Of a stretch of DNA of 64,000 nucleotides, positions 44,115 to 51,783 are shown piece by piece (position 1 is the stretch's first letter; every line of letters starts with the position of its first letter). Source of the stretch: JALZBL01 sp040004775. GTDB taxonomy: Bacteria; Actinomycetota; Actinomycetes; Mycobacteriales; Jatrophihabitantaceae. The stretch is from NCBI GenBank assembly GCA_040004775.1, contig JBDUAD010000002.1, forward strand, positions 17,619-81,618, read 5' to 3'. The notes beneath the pieces are model-generated. The model was not told the DNA's origin and made no database searches. It was given only the letters and a program-made list of their open reading frames with translations. A program made the translations under genes and the position numbers.

Positions 44115-44448
44115 GGTGTCTCCCCATCAATTGATTCGCTCGTTGGCCAGGCCCACCGCCAGCTCGTCCCCTCGGCCCCCGAGGCGGACGACGATGCGTG
44201 GTGAGGGGCATGGTAGACGTTGGATTCGGGTGCCTGAATAGGTCGAGGCTACGAATTCGGTGGTTGGAGCCGATTCAGACGGTGCGAACGGTAGGGAAGC
44301 CGCGGACTGAGTCGATACCGTGTCCGGGACGTTGCCGAATCGGCACCCGTAGGTCACTCGGCACCTGTCGCGACTGATTCCGTGGCATATAGGGCCGAAA
44401 TCTGCGATATCTTTGCTTTTACCTCACCAATCCGGCATTATTCCTCCG
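44115..44448. promoter_or_regulatory. Divergent potD / Lrp regulatory gap (334 bp)
   Basis: A 334-bp gap between two divergent starts and the only long non-coding stretch in the polyamine island. It is mostly ordinary GC-rich DNA but its last 70 bases are AT-rich (44381-44450). A plus-strand promoter TTGCTT (44413-44418), 17-bp spacer, CATTAT (44436-44441) sits directly before the GTG at 44449. No obvious inverted operator was found. Lrp proteins often bind such regions and control both sides. Confidence 0.6.
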
Positions 44449-44922
44449 GTGACGGCACTCAAGGACCGAACCGGGCGGATCCAGCTCGACGACGTCTCCA
44501 AAGCCATCATCGAACAACTGCAGGAGGACGGGCGCCGCGCTTACGCCACCATCGGCAGGGCGGTCGGCCTGTCGGAGGCGGCGGTGCGCCAGCGCGTGCA
44601 GAAGCTCCTCGACGCCGGCGTCATGCAGATCGTGGCGGTCACCGACCCGCTGCAGATCGGATTTCACCGCGAGGCGCTCATCGGGATCAACGCCGACGGG
44701 GACCTGGAGGAAGTGGCGGCCGCGCTCGCCGACATGGACGACGTCGATTACGTGGTCATCACCGCCGGCTCGTTCGACCTCGTGTGCGAGGTGCTGGCCG
44801 TCGACGACGAGCACCTCCTGGAACTGCTGCGCCGCATCCGGGCCATCCCGGGCGTACGGCGCACCGAGTCCTTCATGTATTTGAAGCTGAAGAAACAGAC
44901 CTACAACTGGGGTATCAAATGA
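44449..44922 (+). CDS. Lrp/AsnC family transcriptional regulator
   Basis: 157 residues from GTG 44449 (VTALKDRTGR). The HTH is IIEQLQEDGRRAYATIGRAVGLSEAAVRQRVQKLLDAG. The RAM ligand domain follows (VVITAGSFDLVCEVLAVDDEHL), with amino acid or amine binding likely. It overlaps the aminotransferase by ATGA. With a -10 element ending at 44441 the transcript would begin at or next to the start codon (leaderless). It probably senses a substrate of the aminotransferase or of the divergent polyamine transporter. Confidence 0.9.
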   Translation: MTALKDRTGRIQLDDVSKAIIEQLQEDGRRAYATIGRAVGLSEAAVRQRVQKLLDAGVMQIVAVTDPLQIGFHREALIGINADGDLEEVAAALADMDDVDYVVITAGSFDLVCEVLAVDDEHLLELLRRIRAIPGVRRTESFMYLKLKKQTYNWGIK

Positions 44923-46331
44923 CCGTCACCGAACAGCTCGTCACCGCCGCCATCGACGAGGTCGACCCGGCCGTCGCCGACCTGGCGATCAAGGCCCGCG
45001 AGCACCTGTGGATGCACTTCACCCGCCAGTCGTCCTACGCCACCGAACCGGTGCCGACCATCGTGCGCGGCGACGGCGTCCGCATCTGGGACGTCAACGG
45101 CAAGAGCTACCTCGACGGGCTCGCGGGCCTGTTCGTGGTACAGGCCGGGCACGGCCGGGAGGAGCTAGCCCGGGCGGCCTACGAGCAGGCCAAGGAGCTC
45201 GCCTTCTTCCCGCTGTGGTCCTACGCCCACCCGCCGGCGATCGAGCTGGCCGACCGGCTGGCCGGCTATGCCCCCGGCGACCTGAACAAGGTCTTCTTCA
45301 CCACGGGCGGCGGTGAGGCGGTGGAGACGGCGTGGAAGCTGGCCAAGCAGTACTTCAAGCTGGTCGGCAAGCCGATGAAGCACAAGGTGATCAGCCGGGC
45401 GGTGGCCTACCACGGCACCACCCAGGGCGCTTTGTCGATCACCGGCATTCCCGCGGCCAAGCAGATGTTCGAGCCGCTGGTGCCGGGAGGGTTCCGCGTT
45501 CCGAACACCAACTTCTATCGGGCGCCCGAGCACGGCGATGACCTCGAGGCCTTCGGCCGGTGGGCGGCCGACCAGATCGAGCACACAATCGAGATGGAGG
45601 GCCCGGAGACGGTCGCGGCCGTTTTCCTCGAGCCGGTGCAGAACTCCGGCGGGTGCTTCCCCCCGCCGCCGGGGTACTTCCAGCGGGTCCGCGAGATCTG
45701 CGACCGCCACGATGTCCTGTTGGTTTCCGACGAGACGATCTGCGCGTTCGGCCGGCTGGGCCCGATGTTCGCCTGCGACAAGTTCGGCTACGTCCCGGAC
45801 ATGATCACCTGCGCTAAGGGCCTGACCAGCGGGTACTCCCCCATCGGTGCGTGCATCGTCAGCGACCGTCTGGCCGCACCGTTCTGGAGCGGATCCGACT
45901 ACTTCCCGCACGGCTACACCTTCGGCGGGCACCCGGTGTCGGCGGCCGTGGCTTCGGCCAACCTCGACCTCTTCGAGCGCGAGGGCCTCAACCAGCGGGT
46001 CCTGGACCACGAGGGCACGTTCCGGGCCACCCTAGAGAAGCTGCTGGACCTGCCGATCGTCGGTGACGTGCGCGGCGACGGCTACTTCTACGGGATCGAA
46101 CTGGTCAAGGACAAGACGACCAAGGAGACGTTCGACGAGGACAAATCCGAGCGGCTGTTGCGCGGCTTCCTCTCCAAGGCGCTGTTCGACGCCGGCCTCT
46201 ACTGCCGGGCCGACGACCGCGGTGACCCGGTGGTGCAGCTGGCTCCGCCGCTGATCAGCGGGCCGGCCGAGTTCGACGAGATCGAGCAGATCCTGCGTTC
46301 GGTGCTCACCGAGGCGTGGACCCGGCTGTAG
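44919..46331 (+). CDS. Class III PLP-dependent aminotransferase
   Basis: 470 residues. A fold-type I enzyme. VFFTTGGGEAVETAWKLAKQYF binds PLP phosphate. VSDETICAFGRLGPMFA has the Asp of the cofactor site, and ITCAKGLTSGYSPIGA carries the Schiff-base Lys (AKGLT). The family covers putrescine, GABA, beta-alanine and omega-amino acid aminotransferases; LWMHFTRQS near the N-terminus resembles the actinobacterial putrescine/aspartate-type group. Translation is coupled to the Lrp gene. It would deaminate diamines such as putrescine, but no aldehyde dehydrogenase is next to it. Confidence 0.88.
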   Translation: MTVTEQLVTAAIDEVDPAVADLAIKAREHLWMHFTRQSSYATEPVPTIVRGDGVRIWDVNGKSYLDGLAGLFVVQAGHGREELARAAYEQAKELAFFPLWSYAHPPAIELADRLAGYAPGDLNKVFFTTGGGEAVETAWKLAKQYFKLVGKPMKHKVISRAVAYHGTTQGALSITGIPAAKQMFEPLVPGGFRVPNTNFYRAPEHGDDLEAFGRWAADQIEHTIEMEGPETVAAVFLEPVQNSGGCFPPPPGYFQRVREICDRHDVLLVSDETICAFGRLGPMFACDKFGYVPDMITCAKGLTSGYSPIGACIVSDRLAAPFWSGSDYFPHGYTFGGHPVSAAVASANLDLFEREGLNQRVLDHEGTFRATLEKLLDLPIVGDVRGDGYFYGIELVKDKTTKETFDEDKSERLLRGFLSKALFDAGLYCRADDRGDPVVQLAPPLISGPAEFDEIEQILRSVLTEAWTRL

Positions 46332-46352
46332 GCACCGACGTTGGTTGGTCCC

Positions 46353-46387
46353 GTAGCAGAGGGGCGGCAGGCGTGTCGCCCTGCTAC
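46353..46387 (+). terminator. Hairpin after the aminotransferase gene
   Basis: A stem GTAGCAG (46353-46359) / CTGCTAC (46381-46387), reinforced by GGCG/CGCC inside, starts 21 bases after the stop codon of the aminotransferase. There is no U-run after it, as usual in this GC class. A transcription terminator or transcript-end stabiliser is the likely role. Confidence 0.5.
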
Positions 46388-46420
46388 AGGGCCGAGGTCG
46401 CCGCGACGTAGCGTGCGGGC

Positions 46421-47389
46421 ATGGCTGATCCGCAGGTCGTCGTCATCGGGGCGGGCATGGCCGGAGCGGCGTGCGCCCGCGGCCTGGCCGAGGCCGGGGT
46501 GACGGTCCGCGTCATGGACCGCGGCCGGGCCCCGGGCGGACGGCTAGCCGCACCGGAGCTCCACGGCCGGCGGGTCGACCTGGGCGCGGCTTACTTCACC
46601 GCACGCGACGACGACTTCCGCGCTCTGGCCGAGCAGTGGCGGGCGGCCGGCACGGCCCGTCCCTGGACCAGCACCTTCGCCGTGGCCGGACCGGACGGCG
46701 TCGAACGCGACACGTCCGGGCCGATGCGCTGGGCGGCGACCGAGGGACTGCGCGCACTCGTCCGCGATCGGCTGGCCGGGATCGAGCTCCGGCTCGAGAC
46801 CACCGTGCAGGCCATAGAGCGGGTGGACGGGCGCCCGGCCGTGGACGGTCACGGCGCCGACGTCGTGGTGGTCGCTCTGCCCGATCCGCAGACTGCCCGA
46901 TTGCGCATCGACCGCACCCTGCGTCCGGAGGAAGCCGGTTCGGTCGGCTTCGACCCGGTGATGACGCTGGCCGCGGGATGGGACGAACGCCAGTGGCCGT
47001 TTCCCGATGCGGCGTTCGTGCACGACCATCCGGACCTCGAGTTCGTGGCCGACGACGGAGCCCGCCGCGGCGACGGCGCCCCGGTCCTCGTCGCCCACAG
47101 CACCGCCACGCTGGCCCGCCGCTTCCTCGACCGACCGGACGACGCCGCCACGCCGCTGCTGGCCGCGCTGGCTGACGTCTTCGGCATTACTGCCGAGCCG
47201 AGCTGGACCACGGTGCACCGGTGGACCGTCGCCAAGCCGCGCGCCACCCACCCGCAGACCCACCTACTCGGCGACGCCGGGCTGGCCTGGTGCGGTGACG
47301 CCTGGTGCCCCAGTGGTTCGCCCCGGGTCGAGAGCGCCTGGCGCTCGGGCACCGATCTGGCCGCGGCCATCGTCGCCCGACTGGCCTGA
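46421..47389 (+). CDS. FAD/NAD(P)-dependent amine-oxidase-like oxidoreductase (renalase type)
   Basis: 322 residues. The dinucleotide-binding GxGxxG is VVIGAGMAGAACARGLAEAG at the N-terminus; the RGRAPGGRLAA segment fits the renalase/protoporphyrinogen oxidase-like fold. It ends with GDAGLAWCGDAWCPSGSPRVESAWRSG, the second FAD-contact region. It is near the polyamine genes, so oxidation of an amine is possible, but the family also contains other substrates. It is followed after 12 bp by a broken gene. Confidence 0.85.
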   Translation: MADPQVVVIGAGMAGAACARGLAEAGVTVRVMDRGRAPGGRLAAPELHGRRVDLGAAYFTARDDDFRALAEQWRAAGTARPWTSTFAVAGPDGVERDTSGPMRWAATEGLRALVRDRLAGIELRLETTVQAIERVDGRPAVDGHGADVVVVALPDPQTARLRIDRTLRPEEAGSVGFDPVMTLAAGWDERQWPFPDAAFVHDHPDLEFVADDGARRGDGAPVLVAHSTATLARRFLDRPDDAATPLLAALADVFGITAEPSWTTVHRWTVAKPRATHPQTHLLGDAGLAWCGDAWCPSGSPRVESAWRSGTDLAAAIVARLA

Positions 47390-47401
47390 CTCGAGGACGC
47401 A

Positions 47402-47930
47402 GTGGCGGCTCGGCAACGACTGCCGTTCGCGGTTCGAGCCCTCGAGGCGAGGTACGGTCTCGGCCGCCTCACCGGCGCGAGGCTGATCCGCGCCTTCACC
47501 AACGACGTGTTCGAGCTGAGCTTCGAGGACGCGAAGTTACGTGCTGAAGATCGTGGCCGCCGACATCGACCGGCTGGCCCCACGCCTGACCTCGGGGATC
47601 TGTCACGGTGACATGACCCAGGACAACGTCCACCTGACCGACGACCAGCGCTTTGTCTTCTTCGACTTCGACAGTGCCGGCCAGGGCTGGCGGGCGTCGG
47701 ACTTCCAGGGGATCTACGGGTTCCAGAAACAAGCGGACAACGGTGTGTGGGACGCCTTCCTCGACGGCTACACGGACATCGTGACCCTGACCGACGCGGA
47801 CCTCGCGGTGCTACCTCAGTTCGTCCTCATCACGCGCTCCGGGCGATGTCGATCGCCGAAGCACGCGGCCGGGCGTCGAAGGAGTCGAGCAACGCCGGCC
47901 TGCGCGCCCTGCGGGGCTCGCCGACCGCTA
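47402..47930 (+). pseudogene. Decayed aminoglycoside-phosphotransferase-family kinase
   Basis: The N-terminal piece (VRALEARYGLGRLTGARLIRAFTNDVFEL) is in one frame. After GAAG an extra T shifts the reading frame, and the next frame continues with YVLKIV. This is followed directly by AADIDRLAPRLTSGICHGDMTQDNVHL and FFDFDSAGQGWRASDF. So about 100 residues of the kinase core between KIV and the Brenner motif HGD are missing, and a later shift at VLPQFVLI ends the frame. The catalytic HGD...N and DFD survive. The gene cannot make a full enzyme. The end is approximate. Confidence 0.82.
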
Positions 47931-47951
47931 CCGCCATGCGTAGTCGACCCG

Positions 47952-48545
47952 TCAGGTCGGCGCGCCGGCCCGGATGTGCTCGAAGATCAGGTTCGTCTCG
48001 GTCAACGCGACGTCGGGATTGCCGCTGAGGTTGATCACGACGAAGTCGCGCAGGTTCTGCGTCGAGGTCGCGGCGATGTGGACGTAAAAGTCCACCGCGC
48101 CGGCCAGGAAGAACACGTTGAGCACCTCGGGCAGCTGCGACACCCGAGAAGCGAACTCGCTGATGTGCCCACGCGCGTGGGACTGCAGCCGGACGGCGAT
48201 CATCGCCTGGATCGGGCGGCCCAGTGCCGTCGGGTCGATGTCGGCGTGGTAGCCGCGGATCACCCCCCGCTCGCGCAGCGCCCGGACCCGGCTCAGGCAG
48301 GTGGACGGGGCGATGCCGACGCGCTCGGCCAGGGCGTTGTTGGGCAGCCGCGCGTCGGCGGCCAGCTCCGCCAGGATGCGCCGGTCCACGGCGTCCGGAC
48401 CGCCAGCCCGAAGATCCTGCGGCGAACGCGGAATACCTCCGGTGGCCGGCGCAGGATCGGTGAGCGCGATGGCGGTCTCCGAAATCTTGTGCGGAACTAT
48501 GGCGTGGTCAGCGAACGATAGGCCAATATCAGCAGGTTCGGCCAC
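47952..48545 (-). CDS. Lrp/AsnC family regulator of alanine dehydrogenase (AldR-like)
   Basis: About 198 residues. The HTH reads DAVDRRILAELAADARLPNNALAERVGIAPSTCLSRVRALRERG. A RAM ligand domain follows (FLAGAVDFYVHIAATSTQNL). It is divergent from ald with starts 41 bp apart, the arrangement of aldR-ald in mycobacteria. The start is doubtful: GTG 48545 is the only in-frame ATG/GTG/TTG upstream of the HTH, and its leader has no recognisable domain. It likely activates ald in response to alanine, which remains to be shown. Confidence 0.85.
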   Translation of the reverse strand: MAEPADIGLSFADHAIVPHKISETAIALTDPAPATGGIPRSPQDLRAGGPDAVDRRILAELAADARLPNNALAERVGIAPSTCLSRVRALRERGVIRGYHADIDPTALGRPIQAMIAVRLQSHARGHISEFASRVSQLPEVLNVFFLAGAVDFYVHIAATSTQNLRDFVVINLSGNPDVALTETNLIFEHIRAGAPT

Positions 48546-48585
48546 CGGACCGGCGAGCACGCCTGCAAACGAGGAGTTAGTCAGC

Positions 48586-49701
48586 ATGAAGATCGGCATC
48601 CCGAAGGAAGTCAAGAACAACGAGTTCCGGGTGGCGGCCACGCCGGCCGGCGTGCACGAATTCGTCAACCACGGCCACGAGGTTGTCGTCGAGCAGGGCG
48701 CCGGGGTCGGTTCGGCGATCCCGGACGAGGACTTCGTCGCCGCCGGAGCGAAGATCCTCGGCACCGCCGACGACGTCTGGGCCGAGGGCGACCTGATCTG
48801 CAAGGTCAAGGAGCCGATCGCCGAGGAGTACGGCCGGATGCGCCGCGACCAGGTGCTGTTCACCTACCTGCACCTGGCCGCGTCGAAGGAGTGCACCGAC
48901 GCACTGGTGAAGGCCGGCACGACCGCCATCGCCTACGAGACCGTCCAGTTGCCGGACGGCACGCTGCCGCTGTTGGCGCCGATGAGTGAGGTGGCCGGCC
49001 GGCTCGCTCCCCAGGTCGGTGCCTACCACCTGATGCGCCAGGGCGGCGGTCGCGGCGTGCTCATGGGCGGCGTCCCGGGCGTCTACGCGGCCAAGGTCGT
49101 GGTGATCGGCGCGGGCGTCTCCGGGCAGAACGCCGCGGCCATCGCCCTGGGCATGCAGGCCGAGGTGTTGCTCCTCGATCGCAACGTGGCCCGGCTACGC
49201 CAGATGGACGCGATCTACCAGGGCCATTGCCAGACCGTGGCCTCGAACTCCTACGAACTCGAGCGGGCGGTGCTGGATGCCGACATGGTCATCGGCGCGG
49301 TGCTGGTGCCCGGCGCCCGCGCCCCCAAGCTGGTCAGCAACGACCTCGTCTCGCGGATGAAGCCTGGGTCGGTGCTGGTTGACATCTCCATCGACCAGGG
49401 CGGCTGCTTCGAGGACTCGCGACCCACCACGCACGACGACCCGACGTACCGGGTGCACGAGTCGGTGTTCTACTGCGTGGCCAACATGCCCGGCGCGGTA
49501 CCGCACACCTCCACCTACGCGCTGACCAACGTCACGCTGCCGTACGCGGTCGAGCTGGCCGACCACGGCTGGCAGGAGGCGTCGCGCCGAGACCCGGCGC
49601 TGGGTCTGGGGCTCAACGCCCACGACGGCGAACTGACCAACGACGCCGTCGCGGCCGCGCACGGATACTCCGCGCGGCCGTTGGCCGACGTGCTGGCCTG
49701 A
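48586..49701 (+). CDS. ald: Alanine dehydrogenase
   Basis: 371 residues, the standard length, from ATG 48586 with GAGGAG upstream. It interconverts L-alanine and pyruvate plus ammonia with NAD(H). Hallmarks are KIGIPKEVKNNEFRVA at the N-terminus (substrate Arg), QVLFTYLHLAA with the catalytic His, and VVVIGAGVSGQNAAAIALGMQAEV for NAD binding. It is followed 8 bp later by an FAD oxidoreductase. It often helps anaerobic or stationary-phase redox balance; regulation by the divergent Lrp is likely. Confidence 0.97.
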   Translation: MKIGIPKEVKNNEFRVAATPAGVHEFVNHGHEVVVEQGAGVGSAIPDEDFVAAGAKILGTADDVWAEGDLICKVKEPIAEEYGRMRRDQVLFTYLHLAASKECTDALVKAGTTAIAYETVQLPDGTLPLLAPMSEVAGRLAPQVGAYHLMRQGGGRGVLMGGVPGVYAAKVVVIGAGVSGQNAAAIALGMQAEVLLLDRNVARLRQMDAIYQGHCQTVASNSYELERAVLDADMVIGAVLVPGARAPKLVSNDLVSRMKPGSVLVDISIDQGGCFEDSRPTTHDDPTYRVHESVFYCVANMPGAVPHTSTYALTNVTLPYAVELADHGWQEASRRDPALGLGLNAHDGELTNDAVAAAHGYSARPLADVLA

Positions 49702-49709
49702 CGCCCCGC

Positions 49710-51068
49710 GTGTCGAGCGGATCCCTCTGGGGCGGTCGCCCGGCCGCCCTGCGCCCCGCACTGGACAACGACCACACCGTCGACGTCGCCATCGTCGGCG
49801 CCGGTTACACCGGCCTGTGGACCGCCTACTACCTGCAGGACGCCAATCCCTCGTTGCGAATCGCCGTGCTCGAGGCCGAGTACGCCGGCTTCGGCGCGTC
49901 CGGGCGCAACGGGGGCTGGTGCTCGGCGCTCTATCCGGTGGGACTGGCCACCCTGACCCGCGAGAGCGGTCGGGTCGCGGCCGTAGCCCAGTACCGGGCC
50001 ATGCAGGACACCGTGGACGAGGTCGGCCGGGTGGTCGCCGCCGAGGGCATCGAGTGCGAGTGGGCTCGCGGCGGAAGCGTGGTGCTGGCCCGGTCCGAGC
50101 CCCAGCTGCAGCGGGCCCGGGCCGAGGTCGAACGGGCCGCCGCATTCGGCTTCGACTCCACCGACGTCGCGCTGCTCGACGCCGGGGAGACCACCAAGCG
50201 GCTGGCCGCCACCGCCGTCCGAGGCGGCGTCTACACCCCGCACTGCGCGGCGATCCAGCCCTATCGCCTGGTGCGTGGCCTGGCCGACGTGGTCGAGGCG
50301 CGTGGCGCCACCATCTTCGAGGGCAGCCCGGTGGTCGGGCTCGGCCCCAGCCTCGTGCGCACGCCGGTCGCAGCCGTCAACGCCGGCGTCATCGTTCGGG
50401 CGACCGAGGGCTACACCCCTCGTCTGCCGGGCTTGCGCCGGCGCCTCGTGCCGATCTACTCGCTGATGATCGCCACCGAGCCGTTGGACACCGCCATGTG
50501 GGACGGCATCGGCCTGGCCGAGCGCGAGACGTTCAGCGACCTCCGCCACCTGATCATCTACGGCCAGCGCACCGCGGACAACCGGCTGGTGTTCGGTGGG
50601 CGTGGCGCGCCGTACCACTTCGGCTCGCGGATCCGGCCCGGCTACGACGTCGAGCCGGCGGTCTTCGCCGCCCTGCACCGCACGCTGGTCGAGCTGTTCC
50701 CGGGGCTGGCCGACGTGGCGATCACCCACTCGTGGGGTGGACCGCTGGGCGTGGCCCGGGACTGGCACGCATCGGTCGGCTTCGACGTAGCCACGGGCCA
50801 GGGCTGGGCCGGCGGCTACGTCGGCGACGGGGTCTCGACCACCAATCTGGCCGGCCGCACGCTGGCCGATCTGATCACCGGCCGCACCTCGCCGCTCACC
50901 GGGCTGCCGTGGGTCGGGCACCGATCGCCGTCGTGGGAGCCGGAGCCACTGCGCTGGCTCGGCGCCAATGCTGCGTTGCGGGCGATGCAGTGGGCCGATG
51001 CGGCGGAAAGCCGCCACGGCCGGGCCTCGCGGGCCGCCTGGGCGGTTGAGAAGGTCCTCGGCCGCTGA
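49710..51068 (+). CDS. FAD-dependent amine/amino acid oxidoreductase (DAO family, PuuB-like)
   Basis: 452 residues from GTG 49710. The FAD loop VAIVGAGYTGLWTAYYLQD and GFGASGRNGGWCS are typical of gamma-glutamylputrescine oxidase and related DAO-fold enzymes. ITHSWGGPLGVARDW and AGGYVGDGVSTTNLAGRTLADL form the C-terminal substrate region. It lies 8 bp after ald and is probably co-transcribed. A role in polyamine or amino-acid catabolism suits the island, though no glutamylputrescine synthetase is in the window. Confidence 0.88.
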   Translation: MSSGSLWGGRPAALRPALDNDHTVDVAIVGAGYTGLWTAYYLQDANPSLRIAVLEAEYAGFGASGRNGGWCSALYPVGLATLTRESGRVAAVAQYRAMQDTVDEVGRVVAAEGIECEWARGGSVVLARSEPQLQRARAEVERAAAFGFDSTDVALLDAGETTKRLAATAVRGGVYTPHCAAIQPYRLVRGLADVVEARGATIFEGSPVVGLGPSLVRTPVAAVNAGVIVRATEGYTPRLPGLRRRLVPIYSLMIATEPLDTAMWDGIGLAERETFSDLRHLIIYGQRTADNRLVFGGRGAPYHFGSRIRPGYDVEPAVFAALHRTLVELFPGLADVAITHSWGGPLGVARDWHASVGFDVATGQGWAGGYVGDGVSTTNLAGRTLADLITGRTSPLTGLPWVGHRSPSWEPEPLRWLGANAALRAMQWADAAESRHGRASRAAWAVEKVLGR

Positions 51069-51077
51069 GGTCCGCGT

Positions 51078-51680
51078 TCAGGCCGTGACCGGCACCGATG
51101 CCGGCGCGCTGTAGCGCAGGCCGTCCATCAGCAGCGCGACGAGGCGACGGGCCTGCTCGGTCGAGGCGCTGAGGTCACTGCCCAGGCAGATACCGCTCAT
51201 CGCCCGGACCAGATCGGTCGCCTCCACGTCGGCCCGAACCAGCCCGGCCGCGGAGGCGGCGGCCAGCAGCTGGCCGGCGGCGGTGCGGATCCGCTGGTGG
51301 GCGTAGGCGAACAGCTCGGAGGACCCGTCGCCGCTGGCCACCGCCGACTTCAATGCCTGGGCCATGCCCCGCTTGGCCGCCACGTGGGCGACGAAGCGCT
51401 GCATCCATTCGGCCAAAGCCTCGTCCGGCGCCCGCTCGGCCAACAAGGTGTCGGCGGCGTCGCACAGTCGCTCCAGCTCGCTGCGGTATACCGCCTCGAT
51501 CAGCACGGCCCGGGTCGGGAAGTGGCGGTAGAGGGTGCCGATGCCTACGCCGGCCTCGGCCGCGATGTCCTCAAGCGATGCCTCTACGCCCTGGGTGGTG
51601 AAGGCGGCCGTCGCCGCGGCCACCAAAGAATCGCGGTTGCGACGGGCGTCGGCGCGAAGCGGACGGCTGTCCTTGTCCAC
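51078..51680 (-). CDS. TetR family transcriptional repressor
   Basis: 200 residues. The N-terminal HTH is ATAAFTTQGVEASLEDIAAEAGVGIGTLYRHFPTRAVLIEAVY, the TetR signature. The C-terminal helical domain would bind ligand and dimerise. GTG start 51680. It diverges from the MFS efflux gene with a 103-bp gap containing a perfect dyad overlapping a promoter, so it most likely represses that transporter and itself. Confidence 0.92.
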   Translation of the reverse strand: MDKDSRPLRADARRNRDSLVAAATAAFTTQGVEASLEDIAAEAGVGIGTLYRHFPTRAVLIEAVYRSELERLCDAADTLLAERAPDEALAEWMQRFVAHVAAKRGMAQALKSAVASGDGSSELFAYAHQRIRTAAGQLLAAASAAGLVRADVEATDLVRAMSGICLGSDLSASTEQARRLVALLMDGLRYSAPASVPVTA

Positions 51681-51700
51681 GACCCACCTCCAGCAACGAC

Positions 51701-51730
51701 TTGACCAACCGGAGGAACCCTCCGTATGGT
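51701..51730 (+). promoter_or_regulatory. Promoter of the efflux gene with an embedded TetR-type operator
   Basis: A -35 TTGACC (51701-51706), 18-bp spacer and -10 TATGGT (51725-51730) precede the MFS GTG at 51784. The spacer contains a perfect 6-bp inverted repeat CGGAGG-AAC-CCTCCG (51710-51724), so a bound TetR dimer would block RNA polymerase. The position between divergent genes supports joint control of the repressor and the transporter. Confidence 0.65.
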
Positions 51731-51783
51731 TAAACGGAGACCGCCTCCGCCGGTCGTTCCATCATCTCGCACGAGGACGCCGA

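Noticed and set aside
44115..44448. Riboswitch upstream of potD
   Set aside because: No conserved riboswitch motif or strong stem could be made out; the region looks like a regulator-controlled promoter.
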